A stretch of DNA of 40,204 bases. Source: Chloroflexota bacterium. Its GTDB lineage: Bacteria > Chloroflexota > Dehalococcoidia > SM23-28-2 > RBG-16-64-32. Positions 23,077 through 32,781 of the stretch are shown in pieces. The stretch is taken from positions 1 through 40,204 of the forward strand of contig JACZRQ010000012.1 of assembly GCA_022574655.1 (NCBI GenBank), given 5' to 3'. Below the pieces are notes generated by a model. It did no database searches. It was not told the origin of the DNA and saw only the letters and a program-made list of their open reading frames with translations. Each line of letters opens with the position of its first letter. The first letter of the stretch is position 1. The translations under genes and the position numbers were made by a program.

Positions 23077-23700
23077 ATGAAAGATCGCCTGAGCGGCCTG
23101 TACGTAATCATCGATCCAGAAGTCGCGCGCGGCCGTGACGAAGCCGAAATCGCCCGCGAAGCGATCGCCGGTGGGGCGCGAATGATCCAACTTCGGGACA
23201 AGACCCGAGCCGAGGCCGCGCAGCTACCGATCGCAAAACGGCTCGCTGACATCTGCCGTGGGAACAACGTGGCGTTCTTCGTCAACGACAACGTCGACCT
23301 ATCGCTCGCATCCGGCGCCGACGGCGTTCATCTCGGTCAGACGGACCATCCGCTAGCAGCCGTTCGAAAGCGCGTCGGGTCAGATCTACTCATCGGCGCA
23401 TCCACGAACAACGTCGAAGAGGCGCTCCAGGCCGAAGCCGACGGCGCGGACTACGTCTCCGTCGGCCGCCTGTTCTCAACCGGATCGAAGGCCGACACCC
23501 GCCCCGCGACCCTGGACACGCTACGAGTCATCAAGGCGGCGGTATCGGTGCCGGTTTGCGCCATCGGCGGCATCAACGAATCCAACATCGACGGCGTGAT
23601 CAACGCCGGGGCGGACATCGTATCCGTCATCGCCGCGGTCGTGTCTGCACCCGATATTCGAGAGGCGGCGCAAACGCTAGCGTCGAGGTTCGAGAACTAA
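23077..23700 (+). CDS. thiE: Thiamine-phosphate synthase ThiE
   Basis: This 207-residue TIM-barrel enzyme joins the pyrimidine and thiazole halves of thiamine. Key segments are LYVIIDPEVARGRDE, MIQLRDKTR, VAFFVNDNVDLSLASGADGVHLGQ and DYVSVGRLFSTGSKADTRP, the latter being the pyrophosphate-binding loop of true ThiE. The ATG at 23077 was chosen because the family sequence begins just there. The frame is open further upstream, but that part overlaps the SDR gene and is unrelated in sequence. It lies on the plus strand, tail to tail with thiO (stops overlapping), apart from the remaining minus-strand thi genes. Confidence 0.9.
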   Translation: MKDRLSGLYVIIDPEVARGRDEAEIAREAIAGGARMIQLRDKTRAEAAQLPIAKRLADICRGNNVAFFVNDNVDLSLASGADGVHLGQTDHPLAAVRKRVGSDLLIGASTNNVEEALQAEADGADYVSVGRLFSTGSKADTRPATLDTLRVIKAAVSVPVCAIGGINESNIDGVINAGADIVSVIAAVVSAPDIREAAQTLASRFEN

Positions 23701-24797
23701 GACGCGAAACGCGCCGGGCTGAAGGGGTCGAGCGGAATGCTCGTCTTGCCGCTCAGGATCAGCTCCGACATCAGTTGACCCGTCACCGGCGCCAGCAGAA
23801 TGCCGTTCCGGAAGTGACCCGTCGCTACGTAGACGTTGTCGCGCTTCGGCAGTCGGCCCATGATCGGCATACCGTCCGGCGAGCCGGGCCGCAGACCCGC
23901 CCATTCGCTCGCAACCTTCGATCGTCGCAACGCCGGTACCAGCCTCCCGGCCATCGCTCTCAACCCCGCGACGCCATCGCTAGTAGTACGTGCCCTGAAC
24001 CCGACGTCCTCAACGGTGGCGCCCGCGAACAGGAAGCCGCTCAGCTTCGGCACCAGGTACCCTTCCTCGCCCCACACTGCATGGTGGAGAACCGTCGACC
24101 GGTACGCCAACATCTGTCCTCGCATCGGCGCCGTCGGCACCTTCACGCTCAACCGCTCCGCCAGCGCCTTCGTCCACGGGCCCGCCGCCAGGACGATCGC
24201 GTCAAAGCCGTTCAGGTCCGCGGAACCCGCTTTCACCCCGGTTAACTTGTGTCCGCTGCTCACGAAACCCGTGAACGCCACGCCCCGTCTAATGTCAGCG
24301 CCGCGTTTCTCGGCCGCGCCGGCGAAAGCTCTCGCCAGAAGCGCCGGGTTCAAGTCCGCATCGCCTGGGGAGAACGTCGCGCCGAGCAACTCATCCGAAA
24401 GCGCCGGCTCCAGATGTCGCAGGTCGCTCCCTTCGACCCACTCCACCCCAGCTTTCCGATGCGTCACTCGCTTCGCAAGCGTTTTCAGGTGCTTCGCACG
24501 CTTCTCGCTCGAGGCCGGCCGGATCAGGCCGCGCGGGCGGTACTCGACGTCGATTCCCGTCTCGCTCTCGAGCTGTTTGATCAAGCGAGGATAAAGCTTG
24601 AAACTGGCCCGCTGCAGACGAACCATTGAGCGCGAGCCGGTTCTGTCGAACGGTGCGATCAGCATTCCCGCGGAGGCAGACGTAGCCTCCTGCGCGATCT
24701 CGCCTCTCTCCAATACGGTGACGTCGGCACCGGCGCGCGCCAGGTAATAGGCGATGGCGCAGCCAATGACGCCCCCTCCCGCAATGACAACTTTCAA
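23697..24797 (-). CDS. thiO: Glycine oxidase ThiO
   Basis: This 366-residue FAD-dependent amino-acid oxidase of the DAO family oxidises glycine to dehydroglycine (iminoacetate) for thiazole synthesis. The Rossmann motif VVIAGGGVIGCAIAYYLARAGADVTVLE lies at the N-terminus, then SAGMLIAPFDRTGSRSM, and near the C-terminus GLRPGSPDGMPIMGR and VYVATGHFRNGILLAP, which contribute to flavin and substrate binding. The use of ThiO rather than ThiH implies aerobic thiazole synthesis. It lies 3 bases after thiS in the minus-strand thiamine operon, confirming the role over a general D-amino-acid oxidase. Confidence 0.92.
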   Translation of the reverse strand: MKVVIAGGGVIGCAIAYYLARAGADVTVLERGEIAQEATSASAGMLIAPFDRTGSRSMVRLQRASFKLYPRLIKQLESETGIDVEYRPRGLIRPASSEKRAKHLKTLAKRVTHRKAGVEWVEGSDLRHLEPALSDELLGATFSPGDADLNPALLARAFAGAAEKRGADIRRGVAFTGFVSSGHKLTGVKAGSADLNGFDAIVLAAGPWTKALAERLSVKVPTAPMRGQMLAYRSTVLHHAVWGEEGYLVPKLSGFLFAGATVEDVGFRARTTSDGVAGLRAMAGRLVPALRRSKVASEWAGLRPGSPDGMPIMGRLPKRDNVYVATGHFRNGILLAPVTGQLMSELILSGKTSIPLDPFSPARFAS

Positions 24798-24800
24798 GCG

Positions 24801-25004
24801 CTAGCCGCCCCCCACGGCTCGAACAACTTCTACCACATCGCCATCCTCCACGCACACCCCCGCCCACGTGCTTCTCGGGACGACCTCGCCGTTAACAGCG
24901 ACCGCGACCTGCTTCGGCTGCACGTCCAGCGTCCGCAGCAGATCGGGCACCGCCTGCCGTTCCTCGATCTCGCGAGGTTTTCCGTTGAGCGTAATCGTGA
25001 TCAT
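24801..25004 (-). CDS. thiS: Sulfur carrier protein ThiS
   Basis: This 67-residue beta-grasp protein carries sulfur as a C-terminal thiocarboxylate for thiazole formation. It begins ITITLNGKPREI, has the middle LLRTLDVQPKQVAVAVNGEVVPRSTW, and ends VEVVRAVGGG, so the essential Gly-Gly tail is present (with one extra glycine). The length is normal. Its ATG overlaps the stop of the upstream TenI/ThiE-like gene, and thiO follows by 3 bases. No ThiF or ThiI gene is visible in the window to load the sulfur. Confidence 0.95.
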   Translation of the reverse strand: MITITLNGKPREIEERQAVPDLLRTLDVQPKQVAVAVNGEVVPRSTWAGVCVEDGDVVEVVRAVGGG

Positions 25005-25657
25005 TAGGGACTACTCACCCCAAGGGCGTTCCAGAGCTGCGCTGCCGCCTCACGCCGGTTGGACGAGCCGAGAATCGCCGAGATCACAGCGACACCCGAG
25101 GCGCCGGCTCGCATCACCTCTGGAACCCGCTGATAGTCTATGCCGCCGATGGCGATCACTGGCACACTAACGACTTCAGTAATCTTTCGTATTAAGTCGA
25201 CCCCGGCTGGCGCTCTACCCAGATGGGAGTCTGTTTCGTAAATCGGTCCCGCGACGACGTAATCTGCGCCCGCTGACATCGCCCGCTCGGCTGCTCCCAC
25301 GGAGTGCACGGACCGACCGACGATAAGCCCTGGTTGCACCTCCGGCATCCACTCATCCTCTGGAAGGTGGATACCTTGCGCCGTCGGCCGTCCCACCGTG
25401 TCAGCTGGAATGACGCCGTCACGCCAAGTATTGAGAATGAGCAACGCACGATCGCGGGTCTTAGCTCTGACGCGAGCCAGCAGCATGGTGTCACGCAGGT
25501 CTTTCTCCCTGAACTGGACGACATTCACACCGCCATCGATCGCCTCATCGACGGCGCTGACCAAGCCATCCTCGCCGGTCAATCGCCGGTCTGTGACCAG
25601 CATGAGGCATGGGCGCGGAAGCCGAGCATTCGTCCCCGCATCAGTCGGCGAGGTCAC
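25004..25657 (-). CDS. tenI: ThiE-like paralogue, probably thiazole tautomerase TenI
   Basis: This 217-residue ThiE-superfamily TIM barrel contains [29 protein letters not shown] and [17 protein letters not shown]. Two features separate it from the thiE at 23077: the motif [11 protein letters not shown], which fits the SVHS segment carrying the catalytic histidine of TenI, and [13 protein letters not shown] in place of the phosphate-binding loop of ThiE. In known pathways TenI converts the ThiG product to the aromatic thiazole. Position between thiG and thiS, with 4-base overlaps or shared bases on both sides, fits that step. Residual ThiE activity cannot be excluded. Confidence 0.75.
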   Translation of the reverse strand: MTSPTDAGTNARLPRPCLMLVTDRRLTGEDGLVSAVDEAIDGGVNVVQFREKDLRDTMLLARVRAKTRDRALLILNTWRDGVIPADTVGRPTAQGIHLPEDEWMPEVQPGLIVGRSVHSVGAAERAMSAGADYVVAGPIYETDSHLGRAPAGVDLIRKITEVVSVPVIAIGGIDYQRVPEVMRAGASGVAVISAILGSSNRREAAAQLWNALGVSSP

Positions 25658-26460
25658 GCCGGTCGGGCGACGCCCTCGACCGGACTCGACGCTTCCGCCA
25701 GCTCCTTGCGGGGGATCCGGCCAGCGACGTACGCCCGCCGCCCCGCTTCCACGCCAAGCTTGAAGCCCGCAGCCATCCCCACGGGATCTTGCGCCTGCGC
25801 GATCGCCGTGTTGACGAGCACGGCATCAGCGCCGATCTCGAGCGCCAGCGACGCTTCGGACGGCGCACCGAGCCCCGCATCGACGACTACCGGCACCTTC
25901 GCGTTCTCAACTATGATCTGTATCTCCTCCAGCGTGAAGATGCCGCGACCGGACCCGATCGGCGAACCGAGCGGCATCACGGTGGCGCAGCCGGCTTCCT
26001 CCAGGTGACGCGCCAGGATCGGGTCCGCATGGATGTACGGCAGGACCACGAACCCTTCGTCCACAAGCGTGCGCGCCGCTTCCAGCGTGCCGACCGGATC
26101 GGGCAGCAAGTACTTCGGATCGGGGATGACTTCCAGCTTCACCCAGTTGGAGCCGGTCAGTTCACGTGCCAGACGGGCCGTGAAGAGCGCCTCATCCACG
26201 GTTCGGCAGCCAGCTGTGTTCGGAAGGATCGTGTAGCGGTCCCAGTCCAGGTGCTCCATCAGGTTCTCTTCGTCCGCCTTCGTCCGGCCGTTCTCATCGA
26301 GCGGAAGACGGCGTATGGCGACCGTCACCATCTCCGCTCCGGACGCGTCGATCGCGTCCCGCATGTCGTCCATCGTTCGGTACTTGCCGGTCCCGACGAT
26401 GAGCCGCGACTTGAACGTCTTGTCGGCGATAGTCAGTTTGTCGTCATGTACGTTTGTCAC
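25654..26460 (-). CDS. thiG: Thiazole synthase ThiG
   Basis: This TIM-barrel enzyme builds the thiazole phosphate from DXP, dehydroglycine and ThiS-thiocarboxylate. Family segments are [36 protein letters not shown] (with the Schiff-base lysine), [13 protein letters not shown] and [32 protein letters not shown] prefer the GTG at 26460 (268 residues), because AGAGGA lies 4 bases upstream and the family sequence starts right after it. An upstream GTG at 26490 would add 10 residues. It overlaps the TenI-like gene by 4 bases and follows thiC by about 50. Confidence 0.93.
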   Translation of the reverse strand: MTNVHDDKLTIADKTFKSRLIVGTGKYRTMDDMRDAIDASGAEMVTVAIRRLPLDENGRTKADEENLMEHLDWDRYTILPNTAGCRTVDEALFTARLARELTGSNWVKLEVIPDPKYLLPDPVGTLEAARTLVDEGFVVLPYIHADPILARHLEEAGCATVMPLGSPIGSGRGIFTLEEIQIIVENAKVPVVVDAGLGAPSEASLALEIGADAVLVNTAIAQAQDPVGMAAGFKLGVEAGRRAYVAGRIPRKELAEASSPVEGVARPA

Positions 26461-26511
26461 TATGTCCTCTAATCTAGGCGGGCGTGTCACGAATGAGCGC
26501 GAACGAACCCC

Positions 26512-27963
<1,452 letters not shown>

Positions 27964-27975
27964 CTAGCGTCGGAA

Positions 27976-28066
27976 TTTCGTTCCCTTCGCTGGCATTACC
28001 CAGATCAGGTCTTGCGGTCGCCCCGATCGGTCGGGGACCTCTCAGCCCGGCCTCCCCGCCACTAGA
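27976..28066 (-). ncRNA. TPP riboswitch (THI element)
   Basis: On the minus strand the aptamer's invariant parts occur in order: CTAGTGGCGGGG, then GGCTGAGAGG (the pyrimidine-sensing CUGAGA), a variable hairpin (CCCCGACCGATCGGGG), then GACCTGATCTGGGTAATGCC and AGCGAAGGGA (pyrophosphate-sensing arm). It is known to bind thiamine pyrophosphate and turn off downstream genes. It lies about 85 bases before thiC and follows a good promoter. Confidence 0.97.
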
Positions 28067-28107
28067 TGATTCGGGGTACCCCGAGCTCCCGCTCGTCTTA
28101 CGCGCCC

Positions 28108-28136
28108 AGATTATCAGGTCGGCGGTAAGCGGTCAA
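28108..28136 (-). promoter_or_regulatory. Promoter of the riboswitch-thiC operon
   Basis: On the minus strand TTGACC (28131-28136), a 17-base spacer and TAATCT (28108-28113), with an overlapping GATAAT (28110-28115, spacer 15). The start would be near 28101, about 35 bases before the aptamer. The -35 hexamer is the same as at thiD and at the split-barrel gene. Confidence 0.6.
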
Positions 28137-28173
28137 CGAGAACAGCGTGGAAAACCACCCGCGGATCGGAATC

Positions 28174-28971
28174 CTATTTTTTCTCGTCCCACCACTCCCA
28201 AAAGTGATTGACCGGCCCATGCCCGTGCCCGATCGGCTGTGCCCGCCGGATCGCCTCTGTCAGGTACTCTTTCGCATGTCCAACGGCGTCCGGGAGCCGT
28301 TCGCCGCGCGCCAGGAACGCTGCGATCGCCGACGCAAACGTACAACCCGTGCCGTGTGTGCTCGTCGTGGCGATGCGATCAGCGCTGAACTCGTGGAACT
28401 CGTCGCCGTCAAATAGCAGATCGACGACCGTATCACCCACACGATGACCGCCCTTCATGACGACCGCCTTTGCGCCCAACCCAACAATCTCACTCGCCGC
28501 CCTCCGCATGTCGTCATCACTGTTCAGCGATCGCCCGACAAGCACCTCAGCCTCCGGGACGTTAGGCGTGAGGACATCCGCCAGGGGAAGGAGCCGTTCG
28601 CGCAGGGCAGTGACGGCATCCTCGCGCAGCAGCCGATCACCGCTCTTCGCGACCATCACAGGATCGACGACGAGCGGAGAGAGGGCGTGCTCCTTCGCTT
28701 TCGCCGCGACGACGTCTATGATCGCGGCGCTCGAGAGCATGCCGATCTTGACGGCGTCTGGGGGGATGTCGCTGACGACAGCCTCGATCTGCGCCGCCAG
28801 CACCTCCACCGGCACCTCATGGACCGCGGTTACGGCCAGCGTATTCTGGGCCGTAACCGCCGTGACGACGGACATGCCGTAGACACCAAGCGCCGAAAAC
28901 GTCTTCAGGTCGGCCTGAATTCCCGCTCCGCCGCTGGAGTCCGAGCCTGCGATGGTCAGTACGGATAACAT
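28174..28971 (-). CDS. thiD: HMP/HMP-phosphate kinase ThiD
   Basis: This 265-residue ribokinase-family enzyme phosphorylates HMP to HMP-PP for thiamine assembly. Signatures are LTIAGSDSSGGAGIQADLKTF, VVTAVTAQNTLAV, VVDPVMVAKSGD, LTPNVPEAEVL and, near the C-terminus, THGTGCTFASAIAAFLARG with the anion hole and catalytic aspartate region (G-T-G-C-T). The ATG at 28971 is preferred. An open frame extends upstream but crosses the thiD promoter and shows no homology. It lies upstream of the riboswitch and has its own promoter, so it appears not to be riboswitch-controlled. Confidence 0.93.
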   Translation of the reverse strand: MLSVLTIAGSDSSGGAGIQADLKTFSALGVYGMSVVTAVTAQNTLAVTAVHEVPVEVLAAQIEAVVSDIPPDAVKIGMLSSAAIIDVVAAKAKEHALSPLVVDPVMVAKSGDRLLREDAVTALRERLLPLADVLTPNVPEAEVLVGRSLNSDDDMRRAASEIVGLGAKAVVMKGGHRVGDTVVDLLFDGDEFHEFSADRIATTSTHGTGCTFASAIAAFLARGERLPDAVGHAKEYLTEAIRRAQPIGHGHGPVNHFWEWWDEKK

Positions 28972-28980
28972 TGCAGCCAA

Positions 28981-29009
28981 AACGTATCGGGCGCGTGACG
29001 GCGGGTCAA
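28981..29009 (-). promoter_or_regulatory. Promoter of thiD (leaderless layout)
   Basis: On the minus strand TTGACC (29004-29009), 17 bases, then TACGTT (28981-28986). The predicted start at about 28974 is only about 3 bases before the thiD ATG at 28971, so no ribosome-binding site can be in the mRNA. The hexamers and spacer equal those before the gene at 14457. Confidence 0.65.
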
Positions 29010-29011
29010 GG

Positions 29012-29040
29012 TCTACAGCGTCTGAGACGTCGACTATAAT
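29012..29040 (+). promoter_or_regulatory. Promoter of the sirtuin gene group
   Basis: TCTACA (29012-29017), 17 bases, then the perfect TATAAT (29035-29040), leading to a start near 29047. AAGGAG follows at 29050-29055 and the TTG start at 29066. It overlaps the thiD promoter region on the opposite strand. Confidence 0.6.
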
Positions 29041-29065
29041 TGGGCGTCGAAGGAGCAACATCCAG

Positions 29066-29851
29066 TTGACGTCAGAACCCCTCGAAGCAGCAATCGAAGA
29101 CGCCGCCCGCCTCGTCGCGGGCGCAAGCCACCTCGTCGCCTTCGTGGGTGCAGGTCTCTCGGCAGAAAGCGGCGTGCCGACATTCCGCGGTCCCGAGGGT
29201 CTATGGACGAAAATGGGCGAGCCGGACATGCGCGGCTACGATCGCTTCCTCGCCGACCCAAAGAAGTGGTGGGAGGAACGCAGCCAGCGCGCAGGCGACA
29301 TGAAAGAGTTCGTGGACGCGCTGGACGAGGCCGTCCCGAACGACGGTCACTACGCCCTTCGCGAGCTGGAAGAGGCGGGCTTCCTCAAACACATCATTAC
29401 CCAGAACATCGATAACCTCCACCAGGTCGCCGGCAGCCAGGCGATCACGGAGATCCACGGCAATCGTACCAAGCTCCGCTGCATCGAGTGCTCGCGCCGC
29501 TGGGACATCTATCACTTCGACATCGAGGGCTCGCCGCCCAGCTGCCCTGACTGCGGCGGCATTATCAAGGGCGACACCGTGATGTTCGGCGAACCGATTC
29601 CACACGACGCGCTCGAGGAGTGCGCGGCGCAGTCCCAGATGTGCGATTGTATGCTGCTCATCGGCACGAGCGCCGTCGTCTATCCCGCCGCGAGCTTCCC
29701 GGAACAGGTGAAAAGCGCCGGCGGAACGCTGATCGAAGTCAACCCGAACGAGACACCGCTGAGCGCCCACTCGGATGTCATACTCCGCGGCGCAGCGGGC
29801 GAAGTGCTCCCGAAGGTCACGCAACAAGCGAAGGGGATCGTGCAAGAATGA
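29066..29851 (+). CDS. cobB: NAD-dependent protein deacylase (sirtuin, Sir2/CobB)
   Basis: This 261-residue sirtuin removes acyl groups from lysine using NAD. NAD-binding motifs GAGLSAESGVPTFRG and TQNIDNLHQVAG and the catalytic histidine in EIHGNRTKL are intact. The zinc site is C-x2-C (RCIECSRRW) and later C-x2-C (SCPDCGG). LIGTSAVVYPAASFP and VNPNET complete the family pattern. The TTG at 29066 is chosen because AAGGAG lies 10 bases upstream and the promoter lies just before it. A longer upstream frame would run into the promoter. The deaminase gene overlaps the end (ATGA). Sirtuins of this class often act on acyl-CoA synthetases, though none is adjacent here. Confidence 0.94.
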   Translation: MTSEPLEAAIEDAARLVAGASHLVAFVGAGLSAESGVPTFRGPEGLWTKMGEPDMRGYDRFLADPKKWWEERSQRAGDMKEFVDALDEAVPNDGHYALRELEEAGFLKHIITQNIDNLHQVAGSQAITEIHGNRTKLRCIECSRRWDIYHFDIEGSPPSCPDCGGIIKGDTVMFGEPIPHDALEECAAQSQMCDCMLLIGTSAVVYPAASFPEQVKSAGGTLIEVNPNETPLSAHSDVILRGAAGEVLPKVTQQAKGIVQE

Positions 29852-30306
29852 ACCCGATGGACGAAGCCTTCATGCGCATTGCGATCGAGGAAGCGGAGCT
29901 TGCGATCAAGCACGGCAATCCACCCTTCGGCGCCGTCATCGTCAGGGATGGTCAGACGATCGCACGCGGACACAACACCGCACTCACTGACAACGACCCA
30001 ACAGCGCACGGCGAGGTCGTCGCCATCCGTAACGCCTGCCGCGCGCTCAACACGATACTGCTCGACAACGCTACCCTCTACACGACGTGTGAGCCGTGCC
30101 TCATCTGCACCGGCGCCGCGACCCACACGCGGATCGCCAGGGTTGTGATGGGAGCCGTCATTGCCGACGCTCCAGACTACTTCCGGCACCCGGAGAAAGG
30201 CTCGCTCCTGCGAGTCGCCCCTCATCTCACACTTCCCTTCGAATACACGACCGGTATCCTCGCCGAAGAGTGCATCCGCCTGTACACCGACGGAAACCCG
30301 AGGTAA
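29848..30306 (+). CDS. Cytidine/guanine-deaminase-like zinc hydrolase
   Basis: This 152-residue member of the cytidine deaminase superfamily has the NPPFGAVIVRDG strand-loop, the zinc/proton-shuttle motif H54-G-E56-V, and the second zinc motif P83-C84-x2-C87. The form LYTTCEPCLICTGA resembles guanine deaminase (GuaD) and related purine or cytosine deaminases more than tRNA A34 deaminase, which usually has HAE. The exact base or nucleoside substrate is unknown. The ATG at 29848 overlaps the sirtuin stop by 4 bases, and a second in-frame ATG at 29857 is also possible. The CoA-transferase begins 2 bases after its stop. Confidence 0.85.
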   Translation: MNPMDEAFMRIAIEEAELAIKHGNPPFGAVIVRDGQTIARGHNTALTDNDPTAHGEVVAIRNACRALNTILLDNATLYTTCEPCLICTGAATHTRIARVVMGAVIADAPDYFRHPEKGSLLRVAPHLTLPFEYTTGILAEECIRLYTDGNPR

Positions 30307-30308
30307 CG

Positions 30309-31571
30309 ATGCAAGCATTCGAAGGCATCAGGGTGCTCGACCTGACGATCTGGCAGCAGGGCCCGATGACGACCGCAATGCTCGCCGACTGGGGAGCGGA
30401 CGTCATTAAGATCGAGGGGCCGGACACACCAGACCCCGGACGCTCTCTCATCCGCTACGAAACGGAAGACAAGCCCAACGCCTACTTCGAGACCCACAAC
30501 CGCAACAAGCGCAGCCTCGTGCTCGATCTCAAGACCTCGGAAGGCCGGGACGTCTTCTACCGCCTCGTCAAAGACGCGGACGTCGTCGTACAGAACTACC
30601 GCCCCGGCGTTGGCGAACGGCTCCAGATCGACTACGAAACGTTGCGGAAGATCAGCCCGCAGCTCATCTACTGCCGCGCATCGGGGTTCGGACTGAACGG
30701 CCCGGACGCGGAACGTCCAGCGCTGGACCCGCTGGCCCAGGCCCGGGGCGGCGTCATGAGCGTGACCGGCGAACCAGACCAGCCTCCCACTAGGACGTTC
30801 GGTGGATTCGCCGACCAGGTCAGCGCCTTCCTGCTTGCATACGGGATCGCCGTCGCGCTCTTCCACCGCGAGCGAACGGGCCAAGGACAAATGGTCGACG
30901 GATCGCTGCTCCAGGGCACGTTGGCCGTGCAGGCCTTCAACATCACAAGTTACTTGATGACGCGAACCTACGGCGGCTCACCGATCCCGAGAATATCCCG
31001 CAAGCTGACCAGCCCGCTCTGGAACCATTACAAGACAGGTGACAACAAGTGGGTGATGGTGACCATGCCACAGATCGGCCGCTACTGGCCGGGCTTCCGT
31101 GAGGCGCTTAAAGAAGCGACCGGCGAGCTGTTGGAACCGGAGACCATGAGCGTCGATTGGCTCCGAATGAACGCAGTCGAGCTGATGGCCCTGATCCCGA
31201 AGATCGACGAGATCTTCGCAACCCAGCCTGCCGCCTATTGGAAAGACCTATTCCACAAGCATGACCTGCTGATCGAGATCGTCCAGGAGTATGCAGACCT
31301 GGCGACGGACCCCCAGGTGATCGAGAACGGCATGCTAACCAACTTCGAGCATCCCACGTTCGGCACCCTTCAAATGGTCTCGCCCGCCGTCAACCTGAGC
31401 GAGACTCCCGGCTCCGTCCGGACGCCGGCGCCGGAGTTCGGCCAGCACACGGAAGAGGTGCTCTTGGAAGCAGGCTACAGCTGGGAGGACATCGAGCGCC
31501 TCCGCTCCGGCGGCATCGTCGGGCACAGAGAACCCTCGGAAAGCGAAGAGTCGGAGAAAAGCCCGGCGTAG
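30309..31571 (+). CDS. Class III CoA-transferase (CaiB/BaiF family)
   Basis: This 420-residue enzyme moves CoA between carboxylic acids. The N-terminal MQAFEGIRVLDLTIWQQGPM and LADWGADVIKIEGP, the segment NRNKRSLVLDLKTSEG, the catalytic aspartate D140 in RPALDPLAQARGG, and VDGSLLQGTLAVQ are hallmarks. The last 25 residues are a charged tail (SESEESEKSPA). GAGGT lies 5 bases before the ATG at 30309. The sirtuin-deaminase-transferase order with tiny gaps suggests one operon. The substrate cannot be read, but such genes are common in organisms that degrade carnitine-like or aromatic acids. Confidence 0.92.
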   Translation: MQAFEGIRVLDLTIWQQGPMTTAMLADWGADVIKIEGPDTPDPGRSLIRYETEDKPNAYFETHNRNKRSLVLDLKTSEGRDVFYRLVKDADVVVQNYRPGVGERLQIDYETLRKISPQLIYCRASGFGLNGPDAERPALDPLAQARGGVMSVTGEPDQPPTRTFGGFADQVSAFLLAYGIAVALFHRERTGQGQMVDGSLLQGTLAVQAFNITSYLMTRTYGGSPIPRISRKLTSPLWNHYKTGDNKWVMVTMPQIGRYWPGFREALKEATGELLEPETMSVDWLRMNAVELMALIPKIDEIFATQPAAYWKDLFHKHDLLIEIVQEYADLATDPQVIENGMLTNFEHPTFGTLQMVSPAVNLSETPGSVRTPAPEFGQHTEEVLLEAGYSWEDIERLRSGGIVGHREPSESEESEKSPA

Positions 31572-31576
31572 TCCGG

Positions 31577-32140
31577 CTAGCTGCCCGCGTGGGCGGTCAT
31601 CAACTCGCGCAGCTTGCGCAGAGTGCGAAAGAGGATCACACGAATGTTCACTTCGCTGACATCCATGATCTTTGCGATTTGGGCGTTCGGTAGCTCGGCG
31701 TCGAACTTCAGCGCGACGATATCCTGCTCGCGCTGAGGAAACTCGTGCAGCAGCATCGCTATCGTTCTCACGTCTTCGCGGCTGATAACCTCACCCTCGA
31801 CCGAGGCGCTACTCGGCGCTATCTCTTTTAGGATGTCTGGGTCGACGATCGTCTCTCGGTTGAGCTTGCGGCCGTTGCTGATGATGACGTTGCGAGCGAT
31901 CGTGAACAGCCAGGTCGAAAATGCGTCCGAGTTGCGAAGCGTATTAGCCTTGACGAAGGCGCGCTCAAACACATCGGCAACAAGGTCCTCAGTAACATGC
32001 ACATTGTGGACCCGAGCGTAGATGTAGGCGAACACGCGCGGGAAATACTCGTTGTAGCGCTCAGAGAACTGCTTCAGTCGCCTGGGCACAGCGGTGGAAG
32101 CGCCGGTGGTGTCCGAGTCGGTCAATCCTGGTGTGAGCAT
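31577..32140 (-). CDS. ECF-type RNA polymerase sigma factor
   Basis: This 187-residue sigma-70 family factor has region 2 at about 25-95 (YNEYFPRVFAYIYARV, EDLVADVFERAFVKA, FSTWLFTIARNVIISNGRKL) and region 4 at about 125-180 (LLHEFPQREQDIVALKFDAELPNAQIAKIMDVSEVNIRVILFRTLRKLRE), which forms the -35-binding helix-turn-helix. There is no adjacent anti-sigma factor in the same direction, which is unusual for the class. Upstream lies an AT-rich intergenic region with a palindrome. The ATG at 32140 is the first in frame. It is convergent with the CoA-transferase gene, only 5 bases apart. Confidence 0.93.
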   Translation of the reverse strand: MLTPGLTDSDTTGASTAVPRRLKQFSERYNEYFPRVFAYIYARVHNVHVTEDLVADVFERAFVKANTLRNSDAFSTWLFTIARNVIISNGRKLNRETIVDPDILKEIAPSSASVEGEVISREDVRTIAMLLHEFPQREQDIVALKFDAELPNAQIAKIMDVSEVNIRVILFRTLRKLRELMTAHAGS

Positions 32141-32211
32141 TGGTTCGGGGTGCGGTCCTATCTGCTGGCGAGTTGGCGATTAGCCTAGCAAGTACTAGAC
32201 TTTGTAATCTG

Positions 32212-32233
32212 TCAGGTGCATAATGACACCTGA
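32212..32233. promoter_or_regulatory. Palindromic operator-like site in the sigma/regulator gap
   Basis: TCAGGTG and CACCTGA form a perfect 7-bp inverted repeat around 8 bases (CATAATGA). It lies in the AT-rich 285-base gap between the ECF sigma gene (minus) and the winged-helix gene (plus). The layout fits a dimeric repressor site; the adjacent winged-helix protein is the obvious candidate. An RNA hairpin in the sigma leader is the alternative. Confidence 0.4.
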
Positions 32234-32425
32234 ATTCCATAACGGTATCGGCTAAAGTAGTTTTCCGGTTCTCGCATTAGGGTTTTATATTTAGACCTCT
32301 TTCGACGTACCAATGCAGAAATTTACTTCTACAGTCAGTAACAATCAATATAGGAAGCGGCTCTCGAGGCTGTCAACCCGTTTCACGACAATAATCGGGG
32401 AATATTCAGACGGAGAGCACTCGTC

Positions 32426-32755
32426 ATGGCCGGGGGACCTATAAAGATGCCAAAGAAATGGAACTTCCTTAGCAACTACGGGCTCGTACTAACGCACCTC
32501 TTTCAGAACCCGGAAGCCACACTCCGCGAGATCGCGCGCGGAACCGACCTAACAGAAAGAGCTGTCTACCAGATCGTCCGCGACCTGCAAGAAGGCGGCT
32601 TCATTGAGAAGACGAAGGTCGGCCGCCGAAACACATACAAGGTCTACGAGTCAGCACTCTTTAGCTTCCCCGTCTACCAAGGCCTGAACATAGCCCAGAT
32701 GATCACCGCCCTCAGGCGTATACTCGAAGACGCCAGAGCCGACGCTCCAGCCTAG
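32426..32755 (+). CDS. Winged-helix transcriptional regulator
   Basis: This 109-residue protein is one winged helix-turn-helix domain: LSNYGLVLTHLFQNPEATLREIARGTDLTERAVYQIVRDLQEGGFIEKTKVGRRNTYKV, with the wing at VGRRNTYKV, followed by a helical dimerisation tail (INIAQMITALRRILEDAR-like). It is closest in layout to MarR/TrmB-like repressors. The start could be 32426 or the internal ATG at 32447 (MPKKW). It lies 26 bases before the plsC gene in the same direction and may regulate itself and the divergent sigma factor through the palindrome at 32212-32233, which is inference. Confidence 0.85.
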   Translation: MAGGPIKMPKKWNFLSNYGLVLTHLFQNPEATLREIARGTDLTERAVYQIVRDLQEGGFIEKTKVGRRNTYKVYESALFSFPVYQGLNIAQMITALRRILEDARADAPA

Positions 32756-32781
32756 CCGCCCCAGCCACCGCGGGAGTCGCC

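Noticed and set aside
22900-23700. Longer thiE with 59 extra N-terminal residues
   Set aside because: The extra part overlaps the SDR gene in another frame and is arginine/histidine-rich like shadow translation; ThiE begins at 23077.
28069-28084. Palindrome CGGGGTACCCCG as an operator
   Set aside because: It lies in the transcribed leader just before the TPP aptamer and is better explained as a leader hairpin.
28972-29229. N-terminal extension of thiD
   Set aside because: It crosses the divergent promoters and part of the sirtuin gene, and the ThiD family starts at the ATG at 28971.
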